64,000 bases of DNA from Anaerolineae bacterium (GTDB taxonomy: Bacteria; Chloroflexota; Anaerolineae; Aggregatilineales; Phototrophicaceae). Below the pieces are notes generated by a model. It ran no database searches and was not told the origin of the DNA. It saw only the letters and a program-made list of their open reading frames with translations. Of this stretch, positions 41,662 to 51,434 are shown piece after piece (position 1 is the first letter of the stretch; every line of letters starts with the position of its first letter). A program made the position numbers and the translations under genes. The stretch spans positions 214,019 to 278,018 of the forward strand of contig JALHNB010000001.1 of the NCBI GenBank assembly GCA_022843745.1, given 5' to 3'.

Positions 41662-42465
41662 TTATTCGTGGATTTCAAAGACCTGTTGCACATCGGGTTT
41701 GCCATATTCCGCGCCTCCGGTCATCACAATCAGGTTATCGAGGACGCAGGCCTGACTCGCGCCATGTGTGTGTCCACATAAAACGGTGATACGGCGATCA
41801 GGCCGCGTTGCCATCACTTCGCGCAGTGCTTCGCCAACGGCCTGACAGCTATAATGCGGCAGAAAATCTTCGCTGGTTGCTGCGCCATCATGCCAGCAGG
41901 ACTCGCGATAGGGCGGGATGTGCGTCACCACATAAACATGCTCATGCGTTGCCAGTGCGCGTGGTAATATTTCGCGAAAATAATCGGCTGCTGTGTCACC
42001 CAACATATTGAGTTTGCGTCGTCGCGCCTCTTTATCCAGCCCGATAAAATCGTCAATCTGGATGTAATCGTTGAGCATGACTTCGGAAGTCGCGTAATCG
42101 CCCATTCGTGCGTCTGCCCACGAATCGTGACCGATCAGCCCGACTCCCGGCGCGAGGGTGATAACGCCTGCCTCATTCAACCAGACCAGATGCTCGGATT
42201 TTTCGCATAATTTGTTGACGGCATCGTGTACGGACGCGAACCCGGCGCGGTAATAATCGTGGTTGCCCAACACAAAATAGATGGGGACTTTGACGCGCAT
42301 TTCCAGCCACTTCAGATGGTGTGCCAGCGTGTTGGATTGCGAAATATCGCCCGAAATGACCAGAAAATCCGGCTGCTGTTTGATAATCTTCGCGAAAAAG
42401 CCATCAAAATGATGGAGTCGCAAAAAATTCAGATGAATATCAGTGAGCCAGACCATGCGTTTCAT
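41662..42465 (-). CDS. Calcineurin-like metallophosphoesterase
   Basis: 267 aa from ATG 42465. Dinuclear-metal motifs: VWLTDIHLNF (D-x-H), LVISGDISQS (GD), YFVLGNHDYY (GNHD), VVTHIPPY (H) and VLCGHTHGAS (GHTH). Likely hydrolyses phosphoesters; the substrate is unknown. Its stop abuts the stop of the convergent neighbour. Confidence 0.92.
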   Translation of the reverse strand: MKRMVWLTDIHLNFLRLHHFDGFFAKIIKQQPDFLVISGDISQSNTLAHHLKWLEMRVKVPIYFVLGNHDYYRAGFASVHDAVNKLCEKSEHLVWLNEAGVITLAPGVGLIGHDSWADARMGDYATSEVMLNDYIQIDDFIGLDKEARRRKLNMLGDTAADYFREILPRALATHEHVYVVTHIPPYRESCWHDGAATSEDFLPHYSCQAVGEALREVMATRPDRRITVLCGHTHGASQACVLDNLIVMTGGAEYGKPDVQQVFEIHE

Positions 42466-42575
42466 AGATTTTCTCGCATTTTGTACTAGACGATTATACC
42501 CATCCGACACTACTCATTGGCGCGGGCATGCGGTATCCTCATCATACAATAAATATTTCAAAGAGGGTTAAAACG

Positions 42576-42839
42576 ATGACGACACCCAACAGACGCGAAA
42601 CCCTGGAGCAGCTTCATCGAGAAGTGGGGGCTGCCCTTGCCAATAATGATACCACACAAGCCCGGCTCGACAGCCTGAAAGCGGACATCCAGTTAGCGCT
42701 TGAACAGCTTGAAGGCGATGAGGACGATACACTGGTCGAAAGCCTGGAAGGATCGTTGGTTGAGCTGGAAGCCGAGCATCCCACGCTGACCGCCGCTATC
42801 ACGACAGCGATCAATATCTTGAGCAGCGCGGGGATATAG
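42576..42839 (+). CDS. Small DUF4404-like acidic helical protein
   Basis: 87 aa from ATG 42576 with GAGGG upstream. RRETLEQLHREVGAAL, LDSLKADIQLALEQLEGDE and LEAEHPTLTAAITTAINILS form helices typical of DUF4404. No catalytic residues are expected; function unknown. Confidence 0.75.
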   Translation: MTTPNRRETLEQLHREVGAALANNDTTQARLDSLKADIQLALEQLEGDEDDTLVESLEGSLVELEAEHPTLTAAITTAINILSSAGI

Positions 42840-42843
42840 TCAA

Positions 42844-42884
42844 TAGTCGATAGTCTCTGGCTAAAAGCTAATGACTATCGACTA
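42844..42884. terminator. Perfect 12-bp hairpin between convergent genes
   Basis: TAGTCGATAGTC and GACTATCGACTA pair exactly around 17 nt. It overlaps the stop of the GMC gene. It lacks a T-run, so it is either a weak bidirectional terminator or a repeat; the AAAAGCT word in the loop and flank is shared with other intergenic repeats in this window. Confidence 0.5.
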
Positions 42885-44855
42885 AAAGCTGGCTTTGATC
42901 TTCTGTGCGATGTAATGCGCTGTCGCCATAATGCTCAACATCGGGTTCACGCCCGCCGCCGATGGCAGTGCGCTGCCATCCGCCACGTAAAGATTTTTCA
43001 CCTCATACGTCTCGCCTTCAGGTGAGATCGCGCCGATTCTGCTGGAACCCCCAATGCGACAGCTCGACATCTGGTGTGCGCTGAATAAGGCGATGGCGTT
43101 GCTCTCATAGCCAGCACCCGCGACTCGTGTCAAAAAATTCTCAAAATTGCCACCATCCTGATAGGCTTGCAGGCGGTTGTGTGGGCCATAAATCACTTTC
43201 GCCCCGGCTGCGCGGTGAATTTTGAGCGCTTCGGTCAGCCCGTGCATCAGGTGTCGCGCATCATAGGCGCTGATTTTGTAGTGCAGGGTGGGTTCGCCGC
43301 GCTTGTCTAACTTGACCTGTCCGCCGTGAAAATCGCGCGTGAGGATAATCAGATTAGAGTAGCAATCGAGCCGCTGCATATTCTCGCGATGCCTGCGCCC
43401 GGAATACCAGGGAAATGCCTGCGCTGCTAGACCCGGATGAACAGGCGCGGTTTCCAGCCAAACACCATACCCGCGACCATCAAGATTGGCGAACTGCTGC
43501 GAAACGCGCGTTTGCGGTGCGCCCTGCCAGCCCATCACTGGCTCGTCAAATTGGCTGAAAATCGCCGTGACCGGGTGGATATGTAAATTCGCGCCGATAT
43601 TGGAGTTGCTTAATCCTGAGCGCATCAAAACAGCCGGAGTATGTACCGCACCCGCTGCGACAACCACAATTTTGGCCTGAATCGTCAGATTTTGAGTGTC
43701 GCCGTCCGCATTTTTGACCGAAACTTCCGCGCCCTGAACGACACCGCCGCGATGCAAGACGCGATCCACTGTCGCGTTGACAATAATCCGCGCACCCCGG
43801 CCAAAAGCATCCTGCAAATAAGTCTTCAGCGTGCTTTGCTTCGCGCCGAACGGACAGCCGTAATTGCAGAAGCCGCAGTCCTCGCAGCCTTTGACGTTGC
43901 GGGGAATCGTCGCGACGTGATAACCGAGCGCTTTACAACCACGTTCCAGGGCCGCGTTGAGCGCATTGGGTGTACTTTCGTCGGTGTTGACGTGAATACG
44001 CTGCGATACGGCATCCATACTGCGCTGAAAATCGGCGCTGTCGGCAGCGGCAAATCCATATTTCGCTGCCCACTCTTGCAGCACGTAATCCGGCGTTCGC
44101 AGCGAAGTCGTCCAGTTAATAGTTGTGCCGCCGCCGAGGGTGCTGCCCGCCAGCAAATTCACGCCGAGATCAGCCGTTGTCAATACGCCACGTCGCTCAT
44201 AGAGATTTTCGGTGCTTTCGCGCTCCTTGCCATGAAAATCTGTGTCCGCAAAATAGCCGCCTTTTTCGACGACGATCACGTCCAGACCAGCCGCCGTTAA
44301 TTCACCCGCGACCACGCCGCCACCCGCCCCTGATCCGATAATCAACACATCGGTGTAGAGTGTGGTCGGTGCGGTAATCGCTAATGGCACAATCGGACGC
44401 GGCGTTTTTTCAGCGGCAGGCGGCAGAGCATAATTATAGGCTGACCAGGTGGGATTGGGTTGACCGTCAGGCATGGCGACATAAAAAATGGCTAACGACA
44501 GCCGTTTAACCGCCTGAAACGCTTTGCGCATCAATGGAAGTGGACTATTCCCCCAGGCGCGTAAAACTGCCGTGCGCTCATCCAGATCAAGCTGCGAAAA
44601 TGGCCGATTTTGCTTGGCTGTCGCCCGGTTCAGCCAGCCGATTTCCAGCGCCCACAGGAACCAGCGCAGTTCACGAAGGCTGTTTTCGTCGGCGACCTGC
44701 TCAATGGCGCGTTCAACCTCATCCGCCAGATTGAGATCGGCAGCTTTTAAGCGAAAAAGACGCGGGTCGTCGCCGTCTTCAGCCTCCAGCGCCGGAACGA
44801 ACGTGTCGCAAATCTGCGCCAATGTTTGCTTTTCGCGGGTATTTAGCCAGGACAT
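42882..44855 (-). CDS. GMC-family oxidoreductase (long-chain alcohol oxidase-like)
   Basis: 657 aa. A helical N-terminal part (1-160, with LAQICDTFVPALEA as in gluconate-dehydrogenase subunit 3/FAO proteins) precedes the FAD domain: VLIIGSGAGGGVVAGELTAA, LLAGSTLGGGTTINWTTSLR. A cysteine cluster GCEDCGFCNYGCPFGAKQST is characteristic of the fatty-alcohol-oxidase-like subgroup. C-terminal VADGSALPSAAGVNPMLSIM carries the usual His/Asn active-site neighbourhood. It probably oxidises an alcohol or sterol-like substrate. Confidence 0.9.
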   Translation of the reverse strand: MSWLNTREKQTLAQICDTFVPALEAEDGDDPRLFRLKAADLNLADEVERAIEQVADENSLRELRWFLWALEIGWLNRATAKQNRPFSQLDLDERTAVLRAWGNSPLPLMRKAFQAVKRLSLAIFYVAMPDGQPNPTWSAYNYALPPAAEKTPRPIVPLAITAPTTLYTDVLIIGSGAGGGVVAGELTAAGLDVIVVEKGGYFADTDFHGKERESTENLYERRGVLTTADLGVNLLAGSTLGGGTTINWTTSLRTPDYVLQEWAAKYGFAAADSADFQRSMDAVSQRIHVNTDESTPNALNAALERGCKALGYHVATIPRNVKGCEDCGFCNYGCPFGAKQSTLKTYLQDAFGRGARIIVNATVDRVLHRGGVVQGAEVSVKNADGDTQNLTIQAKIVVVAAGAVHTPAVLMRSGLSNSNIGANLHIHPVTAIFSQFDEPVMGWQGAPQTRVSQQFANLDGRGYGVWLETAPVHPGLAAQAFPWYSGRRHRENMQRLDCYSNLIILTRDFHGGQVKLDKRGEPTLHYKISAYDARHLMHGLTEALKIHRAAGAKVIYGPHNRLQAYQDGGNFENFLTRVAGAGYESNAIALFSAHQMSSCRIGGSSRIGAISPEGETYEVKNLYVADGSALPSAAGVNPMLSIMATAHYIAQKIKASF

Positions 44856-44952
44856 TCACTAATTCCCTAAAACAGCGGCCTTCTTTAAGGATTATACAGA
44901 AAACGCCGTTAAATCCCGCGAATCAAACCAGACTCGAACGTTCCTCGGCATT

Positions 44953-46017
44953 TTATGGCATGACCGCGAACTCCGCGAACAAGGGCAAATGATCGCTGCC
45001 GACAAATTCGCCTTGCCATGCGTGGGCTGCCTGTAAACCATCACTGTGCCAGATATAATCCATCCGCACCAGCGGCGGTAAAAAAGTCGGAAGTCCTAAT
45101 GCGCGGGCTTCAGGCCAGCTATTGCCCAATCCATTTCCAGCCTCGATAAAGCTGTCGCGCATCTGCTGTATGATGTCTGCATAAGTCATGCTCAAGTCGC
45201 TCAGGTTGAAATCTCCAGCTACGATATACGGGTATGGCTCGCTGCTCAGATGCGCCAGCAGAATCGCAATTTGCTCGTTACGCTGTGTATCACCATAGCC
45301 CAACGCCACCTTTGCGAAATAACTGTCGCCGACAGGCAGACGTGGATTTTCGGTAAATGGCGTAATCAGATGGACATTGTAGAGCGCGACCCGTGTCCCA
45401 TTGACCTCAATCACATCTCGATAAATAAAGGGCATATCTGGCAAATCAAGCTCAACCTTTTCTGACTCGACAAATGGAGCGCGCGACAGGGTAATATTCA
45501 CGGCTTCATACATACTCAGGCGGATTTCATCGACCAATTGGGTTTGATAGGGATAATCTGCATTTAATTTCGCCAATGCATCTCCCTGCGTCGAAAGTTG
45601 AATTTCTTGCAAGAACACGACATCTGGCATTGTTTCCATGACAAGATTAGCCACATCTTCCGGGGTTGGATTCAAGCGCCACACATTGTTCGTCATTACA
45701 CGAAAAGTTGATGTTCCAGCCGGTAGGGATGTTTTAGGCAAAAATCGCGGCCCGAACCATAATCCAATCAGCAAAATAATCGGCAGCAAAGGCAGCATTG
45801 CCCGCCGCGAACGTACCAGCAGCGCCAGTAAAAATAATAATGGCAGAGGCGTAAAAAGCAGGTAAGCAAAACTGTTTACCAAGCCCATCAGCCAGAATTG
45901 ATCCCGAATCGTAAATCGCGCTGCCAGATAGACCAGCATAAACAGCAGGTATAATCCGGCGCAAACCTCAACGATGCGTTTGAAAATTGTGGGGTGTTGC
46001 TTGGGTTGCTCGATCAA
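44953..46017 (-). CDS. Membrane-anchored endonuclease/exonuclease/phosphatase (EEP) protein
   Basis: 354 aa. Three membrane helices (residues 10-100) and then the EEP domain: FRVMTNNVWRLN, DVVFLQEIQ (metal Glu), ALYNVHLITPF, IVAGDFNLSD (Asp, Asn), MDYIWHSDG and FVGSDHLPLFAEF (catalytic His). The domain faces outside. Relatives include secreted phosphodiesterases and nucleases; the substrate is unknown. Confidence 0.88.
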   Translation of the reverse strand: MIEQPKQHPTIFKRIVEVCAGLYLLFMLVYLAARFTIRDQFWLMGLVNSFAYLLFTPLPLLFLLALLVRSRRAMLPLLPIILLIGLWFGPRFLPKTSLPAGTSTFRVMTNNVWRLNPTPEDVANLVMETMPDVVFLQEIQLSTQGDALAKLNADYPYQTQLVDEIRLSMYEAVNITLSRAPFVESEKVELDLPDMPFIYRDVIEVNGTRVALYNVHLITPFTENPRLPVGDSYFAKVALGYGDTQRNEQIAILLAHLSSEPYPYIVAGDFNLSDLSMTYADIIQQMRDSFIEAGNGLGNSWPEARALGLPTFLPPLVRMDYIWHSDGLQAAHAWQGEFVGSDHLPLFAEFAVMP

Positions 46018-46055
46018 CGAAGTCTCTATCCGTAAAAGGCCCAGTTAAATGTATG

Positions 46056-47540
46056 CTAATTGAACAATGTCGAGCCGCGCATCTCCATCGGCAGGCCGAA
46101 AATCCAGACGGCGACCAGCGCCAGCCCGATCAACACCAGCGCCCAGGGGATGAGTCCCAACATGCCGTCGCGCCGATACAACCGCAGTGATGTGCGTTGG
46201 GCGATCACCAGACTCCACAACAGGCCGCCGAACAGCGCACCACCCTGCACCAAACCGATGATGTTCATGTCTGTCGTGATTGCTCCGAAACGCTGCCAGT
46301 CGCCAGCCATGCCCAGAAATTCCTGAAAAACGGGGATAATCGTCAGCGCACCCGTCAGGAAGTGAAAGCCATAATGCGCGATCCAGATTCCCAGGCCAAT
46401 CGGCACGAATGCCGGAGCAAACGCCGCCACCGAATCCCGCAGCGAAAATTTGCGTGTCGTGTTGGTAAAAATTCGCGCCAGACTCGCCGCCAGCAGCGTA
46501 ATCCCGACAGGCAGCAGTAAATTCGCGACGGCAAAAATGATAAACAGGACGATCAATTCGCTGCCAATGTTAAACGTTTCCGCCAGCCAGCGTTCGACTT
46601 CGTAAACAGGCGGCACCATGCCAAACGCATTGCTTAGGCCCATGAATGCCAGGATGATGACCAGAAATGACACGTCCCAGCGCTTCGGCCAGGCATCCGG
46701 CTGGATCAATTCGTGCCCCGGCGTTCGTACCATCAGGCCGACATTCTGATACGGGCAGGCACGCACACAGTCCAGACACATCGTACAGTCGAGATTGCTC
46801 TTGATCTGTGGCGCAAATAGCAGCGTGCCGCATCCCGGCGTACCGTCCGGCCCATAATGCACTTCGATGGGCGCACCCCCGGCGATCTGGTCGAGTCGAA
46901 TCACAGGTGTCGGGCTGTAGCTGCCATTGACACATTCTTTGCCAACGCATGTCTGGCAAATATTGTGATTTTTGACCGCGATTTGCGTGGGTGAGGCCGT
47001 CGAATAAATAAAATTGAACGTTCCCAGCGGGCAAACGTATTTGCAAAAAGCCGATTCTGTAAAAACGACTTCCAGCACGAACGACGCGACAAAATAAAAA
47101 ACAATCACCCATGCCGTCAACAGCGGACTCGCCCAAAGATCGAGCCATTCGTAGAGTAGAAACAGCGTGAATAAGCCGCCAATTGCCAGCCATTTATTGC
47201 GTAAAAATCGCGGAAAACGTCGCCCCGGCAGGCTGAAGCGTTTGGCGAGGGTGCGCGGGATGGTAAATGGACAGCCCATACAGAATAAATTGCCTGCCAG
47301 CAAAAGCGCGATCACCACCAGCCCGCGATAATGAATCCAGGGCGTGACGGTTGCCAGATTGCGCGAGGCGGTTTGTGGCCCGGTGAAGCCGTCGATAACG
47401 AGCAGCAGCGCGATAATCGCCAGCGGAATCTGCAAAACCAGCCGCCCCCAGCGCCAGCGCAGCACCCGCCCGATCAGCGGCAGTTGCAGGACATCAAATA
47501 ACCCGCGTGGACGTTCAAGAGGTTTACTTTGTGCAGCCAT
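46056..47540 (-). CDS. Polytopic 4Fe-4S membrane protein (NapH/CcoG-like)
   Basis: 494 aa. Helices alternate with three cysteine clusters: AFCKYVCPLGTFNF, ICQTCVGKECVNG and CTMCLDCVRACPYQN, which would bind one to three 4Fe-4S centres on one face. The N-terminal FCMGCPFTIPR matches NapH/NosR/CcoG-type proteins. CcoG reduces Cu(II) during oxidase assembly and NapH passes quinol electrons; which applies here is not known. It begins 4 nt after the YtkA-like lipoprotein gene, so the pair works together. Confidence 0.82.
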   Translation of the reverse strand: MAAQSKPLERPRGLFDVLQLPLIGRVLRWRWGRLVLQIPLAIIALLLVIDGFTGPQTASRNLATVTPWIHYRGLVVIALLLAGNLFCMGCPFTIPRTLAKRFSLPGRRFPRFLRNKWLAIGGLFTLFLLYEWLDLWASPLLTAWVIVFYFVASFVLEVVFTESAFCKYVCPLGTFNFIYSTASPTQIAVKNHNICQTCVGKECVNGSYSPTPVIRLDQIAGGAPIEVHYGPDGTPGCGTLLFAPQIKSNLDCTMCLDCVRACPYQNVGLMVRTPGHELIQPDAWPKRWDVSFLVIILAFMGLSNAFGMVPPVYEVERWLAETFNIGSELIVLFIIFAVANLLLPVGITLLAASLARIFTNTTRKFSLRDSVAAFAPAFVPIGLGIWIAHYGFHFLTGALTIIPVFQEFLGMAGDWQRFGAITTDMNIIGLVQGGALFGGLLWSLVIAQRTSLRLYRRDGMLGLIPWALVLIGLALVAVWIFGLPMEMRGSTLFN

Positions 47541-47544
47541 ATTT

Positions 47545-48000
47545 TTAACTTTCTGCTTCTGTCGTCATTTCGGGCATGGTTTGTGAACCATTTTCTGTCG
47601 TCATTTCGGGCATATTTTGCGAAGTATTGACCTCTGCGTCAAACGATTTGACGACTTGTTCGCCATTCGCCAGCGTCACCGTCACCTCGACAATCCAATC
47701 GCCCGCCATTGTCCATTCGAACGGGACGCGATATTTGCCATCTGTGCCACTGTCGATTTCTGCGAAAACAGGCATCATCCCGGCGTGATTCATGTCGCCA
47801 CGCACCGCGATTTTCGCGTCATTCACAGCCGCGCCGGAAGCATCGTTTACCGTAATCACCAGAGTTGCATCGCCGACTATCAGCGGGTCAGGCTCAACAG
47901 CCAGCATGATATTGAGGTCGGTGCTTGGCGTAGCCGTTTGCTGTCGGCAGCCAGCGGCGGTGATAAGTATCAAAAAAAGTAGAAATCCATATTTCAGCAT
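47545..48000 (-). CDS. YtkA/FixH-like lipoprotein
   Basis: 151 aa. Lipobox LILITAAGC with the lipid-attachment Cys at residue 18. A beta-sandwich domain (LVITVNDASGAAVNDAKIAV, then GDMNHAGMMPVFAEIDSGTD, YRVPFEWTMAGDWIVEVTV) matches YtkA-like proteins, in which a Met/His cluster is typical. The C-terminus repeats MPEMTTE twice, encoded by a 21-bp direct repeat, and is Met-rich. With the Fe-S protein just downstream, a copper or electron-transfer role is plausible. Confidence 0.8.
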   Translation of the reverse strand: MLKYGFLLFLILITAAGCRQQTATPSTDLNIMLAVEPDPLIVGDATLVITVNDASGAAVNDAKIAVRGDMNHAGMMPVFAEIDSGTDGKYRVPFEWTMAGDWIVEVTVTLANGEQVVKSFDAEVNTSQNMPEMTTENGSQTMPEMTTEAES

Positions 48001-48170
48001 GTCGTCTCCGATAACGAGAATAAGGCTTAATTATACGCGCCATATCTGCCATAGCTGCTATATCCATCACATCTGCCAGCTTAGAAAATGATCTGTAAGT
48101 ATTTTTACTCTTGAAGCGGCTTACCAACAGGTATATAGTTTTTGCGTAATGAGAATTGAAAGGATAGGCC

Positions 48171-49130
48171 ATGATTCGCTCTCACTGGATTATCGCACTG
48201 TTGGCCGCCCTGTTGATTGGACTGCCTGTTTCCGCGCAGGAGACGATTGCTTTACCGCAAGCAACGCCGGAATTGTTTAACACACAAACTGATCCTGTTT
48301 CGCTGATCGGTGCATACTATAACGCCATCAGTCGAGGGGAATATGTTCGCGCTTACGGCTATTGGGAGCAAGCCCCGCGTAATCAAACTGAAGCCCAGTT
48401 TGAGGCGGGTTTTGCCGATACCCAGACCGCGCGGGCTATTGTCCGACTGCCGATTTTCACCGATGCTGGCGCGGGCAATATTTTTGCTTCGCTTCCGACG
48501 CTGGTGACGGCTCTGCGGCGCGATGGTACGCAGCAATTTTACACAGGCTGCTTCGTCGTCCACAAAACCAATGTTCCCGTTGGCGATGCTATCGAACCTG
48601 ACCCGAATTGGTATCTGCGTGAAGGCACTTTGAAACAGCAAACCACACCGAATTTCGACACGCTCAATAATGTCTGTGATGAGACGGATACGCTCACATC
48701 CGGCCTTTACCCGCCGAGCCAGCTCGAACCGACTGAATTGATTCAATCGTATTTCAGCGCGATTGCGACAGGCGACTTTGTTCTGGTGGGAAGCTATTGG
48801 GAAAATCCGCCGGGTGATCTGTTTGTGCCGTCCTACAGCGCTGTACTGACCGGCGCACCCTCAATTGATGTGTATGTCAACCCGATGTACTTCAGTGAAG
48901 GCGCGGCGGGGAGTATTTATGCGAATGTTCCGGTTCTAACGGTTGTGACGGCAGCGGATAACACGCCGTACTACATCACAGGCTGCTATATCGTGCGCAA
49001 GTCAAACGTTCCGGCTGGAAATGCCACTGAACCTGACCCGAACTGGCATTTCTATAATGCTACTTTCAGTCAGGCAGCAGATACGTTGTCGGCGATCAAT
49101 ACGCTGGCACTTGGGTGTTCGCCCCAGTAA
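48171..49130 (+). CDS. Secreted protein with two tandem homologous domains
   Basis: 319 aa with a signal peptide (IIALLAALLIGLPVSAQ). Two repeats of about 130 residues can be aligned by eye: first LIGAYYNAISRGEYVRAYGY, FYTGCFVVHKTNVPVGDAIE, PDPNWYL; second LIQSYFSAIATGDFVLVGSY, YYITGCYIVRKSNVPAGNAT, PDPNWHF. Each has conserved cysteines near the end, probably a disulfide. No family was recognised. Confidence 0.75.
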   Translation: MIRSHWIIALLAALLIGLPVSAQETIALPQATPELFNTQTDPVSLIGAYYNAISRGEYVRAYGYWEQAPRNQTEAQFEAGFADTQTARAIVRLPIFTDAGAGNIFASLPTLVTALRRDGTQQFYTGCFVVHKTNVPVGDAIEPDPNWYLREGTLKQQTTPNFDTLNNVCDETDTLTSGLYPPSQLEPTELIQSYFSAIATGDFVLVGSYWENPPGDLFVPSYSAVLTGAPSIDVYVNPMYFSEGAAGSIYANVPVLTVVTAADNTPYYITGCYIVRKSNVPAGNATEPDPNWHFYNATFSQAADTLSAINTLALGCSPQ

Positions 49131-49152
49131 ATAATCGCCGTCTTGCGGTCAC

Positions 49153-49185
49153 AAAAGGCGCGAACCACTCGGATCGCGCCTTTTT
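49153..49185 (+). terminator. Terminator after the tandem-domain secreted protein
   Basis: AAAGGCGCGA pairs with TCGCGCCTTT around 9 nt, followed by TTTTT. It can also serve the convergent gene at 49226. Confidence 0.88.
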
Positions 49186-49225
49186 CATAGAATTCCTTTT
49201 TGATGACTGGCTTAAAATCTAACGG

Positions 49226-50386
49226 CTAAGGCAGATCGAGTGTGAAAGTCCAGGGGCCGCGCATGATCTTGCCCAATTCCTCACGGGCTGCATCTACCGC
49301 ATCGTTAAAATCGACCCCCTCCGGTATTTCGAGAATATCAATGCCGATGCCACCGCCACCTTGTGGGCTGGTCTCAAAATTGACCTGAATGTCGATTCCT
49401 TGCCCAGCCAATACCTGCTTGATCTGCTCCCATTCGGCTGGCCCTTCCATCATAGAGGTCGCCAGTGACCCAATATCCAGCGTCAGCACATCGGGAGCCG
49501 TTTCATGAAAGGCCTGGAAACTCAGGTCACGGCAGCGATGTTCAGTTTCCAAAGCCAAATCTTGTTTGGGGACTGTGATCGACATACTCGTGAGCATCCC
49601 GATTTCGCCATCAAGTGTCAGCGTTGCTTTGGGCATCCAATCCTGACTGTCCGGCATATCGTAGCAAACACGCGCGGTGGTCTGCATGGGTGTGATCGAA
49701 ACCGATTCCAGTGTCATATTTAACCCTCTGGCCTCAATCGACTGGTTAGGTTCGATGACCAATTCCGGGTGTATGGATGCGCTAAATTCAAACTGGAATG
49801 GCCCAATGGGTTCGACGGTATCCCCGATTTTGAGTGTGCTGCTCTCTGGAATATAAAAGGTGTCGTCAACCGTAAAGCCACCGAGCGTGAGTTCAAAACG
49901 CATGGTCATGGTTGCAGGCAGCATATCAAAGTGAGTCGCAAAATAGTCGTTATCAATGATCCATTCATCCGTTCCCTTGCCGGGGCGGACGGCCTGGCTG
50001 TAATACTCAACGGTTGCGGTACGTTTATTTGCGGTATCGCCAGCCTCAAAATTGGCAGTGGAATAAGAAAAATTGCTTCCTTCGGTATCGCCGAGAATCG
50101 GATAGCTGCTGTAGGGCGAAAAAATGTCAAAGAGATTCAGATCAGCATCGGTTGTCTCAACCGTGTAATTAACAGCCAGACGCTGTGGATCAACATACGC
50201 CCAATTCAGCGTCAGTGTCACGTCGCCAATGGTCTGGCTCTGACCAATTTCACTGACCAGATCGGCTTGCTGCGCGGCTGTCCAGATCGGATTTTCCTGT
50301 GCCAGACTCGTTGCACCCGGCAGCAGAAACAACGCTATCACCAACGACAGTCGAAGAAACGATTTTCTTAAATGTGCTGACTTCAT
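49226..50386 (-). CDS. Secreted DUF4179/DUF5643-like beta-rich protein
   Basis: 386 aa with signal peptide (LSLVIALFLLPGATSLAQ). IGDVTLTLNWAYVDPQRLAV resembles the DUF4179-type strand pattern often found in the outside part of anti-sigma or sensor proteins. LTLGGFTVDDTFYIPES and FQFEFSASIHPELVIEPNQS continue it. No membrane helix follows the signal, so the mature protein is free or lipid-independent. Function unknown. Confidence 0.65.
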   Translation of the reverse strand: MKSAHLRKSFLRLSLVIALFLLPGATSLAQENPIWTAAQQADLVSEIGQSQTIGDVTLTLNWAYVDPQRLAVNYTVETTDADLNLFDIFSPYSSYPILGDTEGSNFSYSTANFEAGDTANKRTATVEYYSQAVRPGKGTDEWIIDNDYFATHFDMLPATMTMRFELTLGGFTVDDTFYIPESSTLKIGDTVEPIGPFQFEFSASIHPELVIEPNQSIEARGLNMTLESVSITPMQTTARVCYDMPDSQDWMPKATLTLDGEIGMLTSMSITVPKQDLALETEHRCRDLSFQAFHETAPDVLTLDIGSLATSMMEGPAEWEQIKQVLAGQGIDIQVNFETSPQGGGGIGIDILEIPEGVDFNDAVDAAREELGKIMRGPWTFTLDLP

Positions 50387-50675
50387 ACAGTCCTCTTGCG
50401 ATAGTTGACAGATAGGCAGGCGATTATAAGACTGTTTTCAGGCCAAAATCGCCGCGCCATTCCCTAATATACTTATCGTAAGAGGTTTCGCAACCTTCGA
50501 ATTACCTACGCCGAAGTGATCTGCGCAGCCTTGCCGGAGCACAACATGACATCAACTGAACCGTTAGCTGTCAGCAGACAGGTGATCGTGATTTCCTTCT
50601 GTCATCACGAAAACCAACGAAAAAGCCCCGATATTTCGAGGCTTTGTTTGGGATATAGTTGGGATATTTTCGTTG
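50387..50675. other. Intergenic region with a terminator and GGGATAT repeats
   Basis: No gene was seen. On the minus strand, AAAGCCTCGAAATATCGG with GGGCTTTTT (50645-50622) forms a terminator for the GNAT gene. Next to it are two TTGGGATAT units (50648-50668), which mirror the ATATCCCAA units at 16552-16600. Confidence 0.55.
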
Positions 50676-51434
50676 CTAGAGGGTGGGTTGTGTCTCGCGC
50701 TTCGGCTTGAGATCGACCATGAAACGTTCGGGCAAATAAGGCTTCGTGATGGTCACGTCGGGTCGATAGTCGGGGTTGTCCCACACAATCGTCACGCCCC
50801 AGCCGAGCGTCCGCCAGTCATCCGCCACGTAATTGGGGATGAGCGCCAGCGCCCGGAAACCCATCTTAAGCTGCTTGCTCAGATTGGTGTCGAATCGCTT
50901 GCCTGCGACCACCTCCTGAACATATTGTTCTGCCGAGACGTGATCGGCGACTTTGTGATAATCCATAATCGCGCTGCCCGCGACCATGCCGCGCATATTC
51001 AGCGCACGAATCAGATCAAAGCGAACTTGGGTAAAAATTTTGCCGATCCCCCTGGCGCGGTAGTCGGCATGTACGTCAGTTTCGACTCCGTACAGCCACT
51101 CTCCGGCGGGGTTGTGCGTGCTCAGTCAGCCGTAATCAACCGTTTCCAGCCAGGGTTTGAGGACAGGCTGTGCCGGGTCAAAATTCAGGCGCATGTTGCT
51201 GGACATGCCGACCACACGGTCTGTTTCGACTTCCAGCGCGATAAGCTGGCCTTCGGGGAAAATTTCGATGTGATGGCGATAGGCGGCGGCATTGAGGTCA
51301 TCGACAACCTCGTCATCTCGCACTTCATAAACATGACGGAGCAGGCTCTCCATCTGCTCGGCGTACTGAGCCTGAGCAGGCATAATCATAATTTGGCTGC
51401 CGTTAATCGTGGCAGGCTGTATTGTGGTACTCAT
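50676..51434 (-). pseudogene. GNAT acetyltransferase interrupted by one in-frame TGA
   Basis: The frame runs 253 codons from ATG 51434 to TAG 50676 with a single stop, TGA at 51128-51126. Before it: MIMPAQAQYAEQMESLLRHV, FPEGQLIALEVETDRVVGMS. After it: AGEWLYGVETDVHADYRARG then IGKIFTQVRFDLIRAL, the GNAT acetyl-CoA loop. Context is GGC TGA CTG; relatives of this type would be expected to have Trp there (VDYG-W-LSTHNP). So a single TGG-to-TGA change, an assembly error or read-through all fit. Without read-through, the product lacks the cofactor loop. Confidence 0.75.
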
